DNA from: Nematostella vectensis | Lineage: Eukaryota > Cnidaria > Anthozoa > Actiniaria > Edwardsiidae | Length of the DNA: 64,000 nucleotides | Direction of reading: 5' to 3' | NCBI RefSeq assembly: GCF_932526225.1 | Contig: NC_064034.1 | Location: 9,861,387 to 9,925,386 of the forward strand | In this document: in pieces, positions 56,301 through 62,300 of the stretch | Position numbering within the stretch: position 1 is the stretch's first letter | How the letters are laid out: each line of letters starts with the position of its first letter | Position numbers and translations under genes: made by a program | Notes under the pieces: generated by a model | The model's input: the letters and a program-made list of their open reading frames with translations, nothing else | Told to the model about the DNA's origin: nothing | Databases searched by the model: none

Positions 56301-59300
56301 GGCGGAGAATGCACCGCTTGGGATGCGATGGTCCTCGATACCAACTGGTGTAAGGCAAGCATCTGCAAGATAGAGGCAGGGAGTTACGCAGTGTTTTGTA
56401 GTTACAGGTTGATATGATCATCATTATTATCATCGGCATGAACAGCTTTATGATTAGCAGCAGAGTAAAACAATTGCCATTTCCAATACTTATCATAATC
56501 GTAATCCCCTTTGCCATGATCATAACCAAACAACCCCATCACCGAAAGCAGCAGCATCATAACTAATATCAACAGTTTCATCACATTGTGGTTAAAAATT
56601 ATCATTGGCATCATAATCATCGACATCAACATCGACAACACTTTTTACACCAGAACAATAGCCATCACATAACAATCACTAATATCAATTTTACCAACAT
56701 CATAACCATCAGAAGAATCATCATTACTATCACAATAACCACCAATACCATTACGATAACTATCAACATCAACAATAAAAATGTCATCCAGCATTGCATT
56801 CAATACTATTCTTCGACAGTGCATTCACATCATTGTATAGAACACTTACTAATTTGACAACCGTAGAACTCGGCCCTCATAGCGATGTGCCTGTACCATC
56901 CTCGAGGATGGATCCTAACGTAGCGAGCTCGGATAGACGGACTTAAACCATGGGACACAACGGAGTTTATGTCGCGGTTACCATCAAACATCTAGACCAA
57001 AATATCATTAATGAAATTATCTCTGAATAAGGTTAAATGACACATGCCTATTCCCTGATCAAGCGATTTCATCATCGATTCATGGTCATTCTAATTTGAG
57101 TCACTATCAGTGCCTATGCAGAGCCGTGAGTAGAAAAAACCGAGGGACAATTATCAGAATATGCCTCACGCACAGGAGAACTTTTGGCAGGAAAGATTTC
57201 TTTGCGGGGGAGGGAGGGGGGGGGGGGGTGGGTGGACAGAGAAAAAGGCCACGACTCTGCATATACCAGCTACGGCCCTGCTATGGTAACCAATTTGGCT
57301 AGTGATTCGTACATTCTAAAATTCCATTGAATTAATCTGACGGTTTCAGACACTTACCTTATTGTTGTGATTTTCCTTGTAGTAAGCAAAGTTGATCCCG
57401 TTTTGGCTGTACGACAACCAGTATCTGGTCACCCACTGTCTATTGTCGGAACGACCTTGCGTGGACACCCTCACAACCTTGGTAGCACGACCGAAGTCGA
57501 CTTGCAGCCACTGGTAATAGTTATTGAATTGGGCAGCCCATCCCCCGACAGACCGACCATTTCGCTGAAGCTGTAGTCGAGCCAGGTGAGGTCCATGGTG
57601 AATGTTATATGAAGACGAGGCAGTCATGGCGCGGTTTCTTAACCGACCACTCTGAAGACCGAGAGGTCTGTTGCACAGCTTGCCTGCGAGAAACACGCGC
57701 GATTAAAGAATAAAAATATGTATACTTGATATCAAGAATAGAATATGTATAGCTCCCTTAAGAGAAACACGCACGATTACAAAAATAAGTTAAAAAAAAT
57801 CACTCGGTATCAAGTGAAGTATACATAGCTTGCTTGCGAGAAACGCGCGATTATTAAATAGTTTACTCTGTAGTACAGAAAGATGATAAAAATCAAGAAT
57901 CTTTAAAACAGAATTTTATGGTTACCTCAATCTTATGTTAGGCAAATTATAAAACCTTCTTGCGGCAATTTCATTCGCAAAACTTGCATGAATAAATAAC
58001 AGATGGAATGTTAGATTTATCATTTTCGTTCGCGTTTGGGGGGACATTTCGTTTCACTCACCGAGTCTACACCCATAGAATTCCACCCTCATGGCGATAT
58101 GACTCTGCCAGGCTTTGGGGTGAACTCGCACGTAGCGGGCTTTGAATGGCCTCAAAAGGCGGTGAGTCACCACCATATTTCGCTCAAAGTTACCGGTGAA
58201 GACCTAAATAAAAGAGAATAGAGAAAAGTGCGATGGGCTTAACGCATAACAAAGCCGTGCTGTGCAACATAAGTAGTAGAAGAAGGGGCGGGAAAATGGA
58301 AAATTACGAAAAATTAAAGGGGATACACATTCTGCATTTCTCTGGATCTAAGTACTGGATCCTGCAGGGTGTTTTCGAGTTTCTCGTTCAGTTGTCTTCT
58401 TCGATTAAGGTATTAAACCTTGAAAATATATGAATCAGTCTGCTTGGGCAATGCGCCAAGAAACCCTCATTTTTCTCAATAATAGTTAACAGAACAGAAC
58501 ACAAATTTAATCCATAAATCTTCTCCAGTTCCGAGCGTTAGCCCTTCGTCGGCCCCGACGAAATGATTCCTTACCTTAGGTCGGCGATTCTCCAAGTACT
58601 GCCTGAATCTCTGCCCGTTCGTACCGTAGCTAACATAATACGCAGTCACCCACTGATTAGCATCGTATCTACCCTGAGTAGCGACACGCTTCACTCTGCT
58701 AAGGGTACCCAGGTCGACTTGCAGCCATTGCTTGCGATCATTTCTTTGTGCAACCCATCCACCACGAGTTCGCCCGTGATTACGTGCTTGCAGGCGCCCG
58801 CTCCATGGCCCGTAATAGGTGTTGACCATGGATGAGGCGGTCATGCCTTGCTTGGTTACACGACCATCTTCTACACCGAGTGGAACATCGCAAGGATCTG
58901 CAAATAAGATCAAAGTAAGAAATCCTAATCTCGTTGCATAGTCACGGCCAGAGATCTCGACTTATGACTCGACAGAAAACATATATTTTCCTTTACCTCT
59001 ATCTGCTACATTGAAAAAAATTCACACAAACATTCCCTGTACAAGGTCTATGTTTATTTTTGCATTTTTGAAAATAGATGGCTGCCTTACCTACTCCATG
59101 ATAGCTGCCTTACCTATTACCATATAATTCGGCTATAGAATTTATCCAGCTATGGCTATAACACTGCTTTGATATATTAGTTAACTGCCTTACCTGCTTT
59201 GCATCCATAGAACTCGACTCTAAGAGCGATCCAGCTGTGGTATGATTGTGGGTTGACGCGTAGGAAGCGCGCCTGGATTGGCGGGTTGATAGCTATCAGC

Positions 59301-62300
59301 TTCGAACTGTAGCGATCGTCATTGGCGCGGAAATTCTGCAGGAACAAAAGAGAAGAATCAAGAAATCATACGTTTTATTATTAAAGCAAGACAAATGTGC
59401 AGCGCTAACAACCTGAAAGGTAATTGCAGAGAATCCGTGACCAGAGTTTCACACCAAAAGACATGGAATTGAAATACTGAATGCATTAAAGTCTGTCCAC
59501 CTTTTTCTCTATCTTTTTTTTTCAAAGTTTAAGAAAAAGAAGTAGCTGCCGTACACTAGTTCAGTAGCAGTAAAGTGGTTAGGTATTCTTTCCAGGTAAT
59601 GAATGCCAAATAACTATCGAGGCTATGTTAAATGAGCTCTTATATCTTTCATATAAATACAATGGTGGTTTTAACACCTCATATCAAGCGGATAGAAATG
59701 GATTAAAAATAGAACAGGCGGCCACATTTACTCGGATCTTGGGGAAGCATAGTAAAAACCAACAAGATCCTCAAGATATTATCCATTTCACGGAGAATAA
59801 ATTCCTTTCTATTTATTGTACTTAGATGAAGTTAAACAGGAAAATGTTTCTTTCAAGTTTTATTCAATGTTCTTGGTACAAGGGTGCAAATGCCCCTTAA
59901 ATATCATCTCCAATTTAAGAGGCGTTTAACTGACCTTGTCGGCACTCATAGAGCGGTACAAGTCCCAGTGGATGTTGTCTTGACTGGAGTACAAGTACAG
60001 GTATCGGACCCACTGGTTGGCGTTCACACGTCCCTGTGTTGCGATTTGACGGACTGTCATTGGCCGTCCGAAATCAACCTTGAACCACTGCCGGTTGTTA
60101 CGTTGTCTAAAGGGAATCAAGGACTTCGTCAGTGCAAAATCAATTATTATCAAACCAAATTCCAAGTTTTAAGAGTATCTGATATTATACGAAAAATTCA
60201 CTGTTAAGCCAAGGAATTCACTCACTTGGACAACCAGAACTTGTTTGCGTGTAGTCTTGCGAAGGCGGGTCGGTACGCCTTGCTGTACGTGGACGAGGCG
60301 CTCAGCTGCTGCGCCTTGATGGCTCCTGTCTCCATGCCGAGGGCGGAGTTACACAAACCAGCTGAAAGAGGGCGGAGAAAGCGATCAAAATTTTGTTATC
60401 TCGTAGGATAATTATCTAAAGTGTATTCAAATTGGTACCACCTACCAAGAGGACATCCGAAAAATTCGACCCTCATGGAGATCCAACCGTACCACTGCCG
60501 GGGATTAACCCGAACATACAGGGCCCGGACCGGACGGATGAGGTCATGATGGACAACAGTGTGTCGGTCACTGTTGGCAGCAAACACCTTAACACTACCA
60601 CTTTCTTTATAGTCAGCGAATTCAAAGCCATTGAAACTGAAGGCCAGCTTGTATTTTTTGACCCACTGGTTGGCGTTCTAGAAAAAAATATAAATAGCAA
60701 ATAGAATTTGATTAAAGAATGCGGAAATACATTTAATATCTACCCACGACATCACATCATGCAAACACCCAACCACCCCTAGGATTAACTTGCAGCAGAA
60801 CGCGGATTACGATACATACTCCTAGCCCCATCACCCAAAGCAGCAAATTACGTCAGATCACGTCACAAGCGCACTTGTACGCATCAACCCACCCACCCCT
60901 GGGAGCAAAACGCGGTCTACAATTCATACCCCTCGTCCTTGTGTCTCGATTCCGGTGACTCGTGTTGCAACACCAAAGTAGAGCTGCAGCCATTGCTTGT
61001 TGTTATTGACTCGCGCGCTCCACGAGTATGGTGCGTACAGCCTGCCCTTCCATGGCGCCAGCCCATTGTTGTAGTATGTCGAAGCAGTCAAGGCTCCATT
61101 GAGAATACGACCGTCATCCAGACCCAGAGGCATCTTACAAATGTCTGTTCAGCGAGAGAAAAATAACTTAAATATATTCACGTAAGAGTGGTAATATTGC
61201 TGGTCTCAAGTAAGAGAAGATAAATAAATAAACTGTGTGAAATATTATGCTTCTACAAAGGGCTCGAAACGTCAACAAAAAAGTTTATTTGCTTTCAAGT
61301 AAAACATACTATTTCGGCAACGCCTACGCAGATCAAATATTGATCTACAGCTTGTCTGTAGTTCTTCTAGTGATGCCATAAGCTCAAGTAAAATTGCTAA
61401 ACTAAGGATACTGTGTGCGAGAGTCAGCTTTTCAACGGTATCAAAATTAGTACAGTTCATACCAAATGGCCAGTTTATCGAATTTTCCTCCGTCTCCCAC
61501 TGCTTCACGCAGTGAAGTCAAATACTTTAAGGTACAGAACCTATGGCTTCACGTCACTTCACGAGGTAACATTCTCTTTTGCTTTACTTACTTTCTGCGC
61601 ATCCGTACAGCTCAACCCTCATTGAAATGTGTCGGTACCAGCCTATCGGGATAAACTTGACGTAACGGCCAAGGATCTCCGGGAAGAGCTGGTACGCGAC
61701 TATGGAGTTCCTATCGCGATTAGCTTGGAACACCTGTTGAGAAAAACCTCAAGGGTTACACACGATACTATAACAGCTACAACAGTCATTATTATCATTA
61801 CAAGTATTACCGTTATCACAACCACCACCACCACCTAAATTTACACCTTTTACATTTTATATGATTGTAACACAGTGAAAACCTCGATAGCTCGAGGGGA
61901 ACGAAAAACAGTTGGAGTTAGCAGTGCGTCCGATTTATCCAGCTGAGATGACTGAATAACAGTATCCAGGGAACGTGAGTTCGGGTGAGCGGTAAGTTAA
62001 AATTATCGACGTAATCATTAATAATAGTAATAATAAAAATAATCCATAACAAGCTCATTTCCATTAACATCTTTATTATCGTCGACGCTTATCATCAGCA
62101 TCAAGAAAATCATCACTTTCAACATCATCATTAACAAAATAACAATAAACATAATAGTTGCGATACTGCAGTACGCACCCTCTTGCTTGTTGCTTGTTTA
62201 TAGTACGAGAACATGACGCGGTCTTGACTGTACTGAAGGTAATATGACGTCACCCACTGGTTGTTGTCGGAGCGACCTTGTGTAGCCACACGGGTTACTT

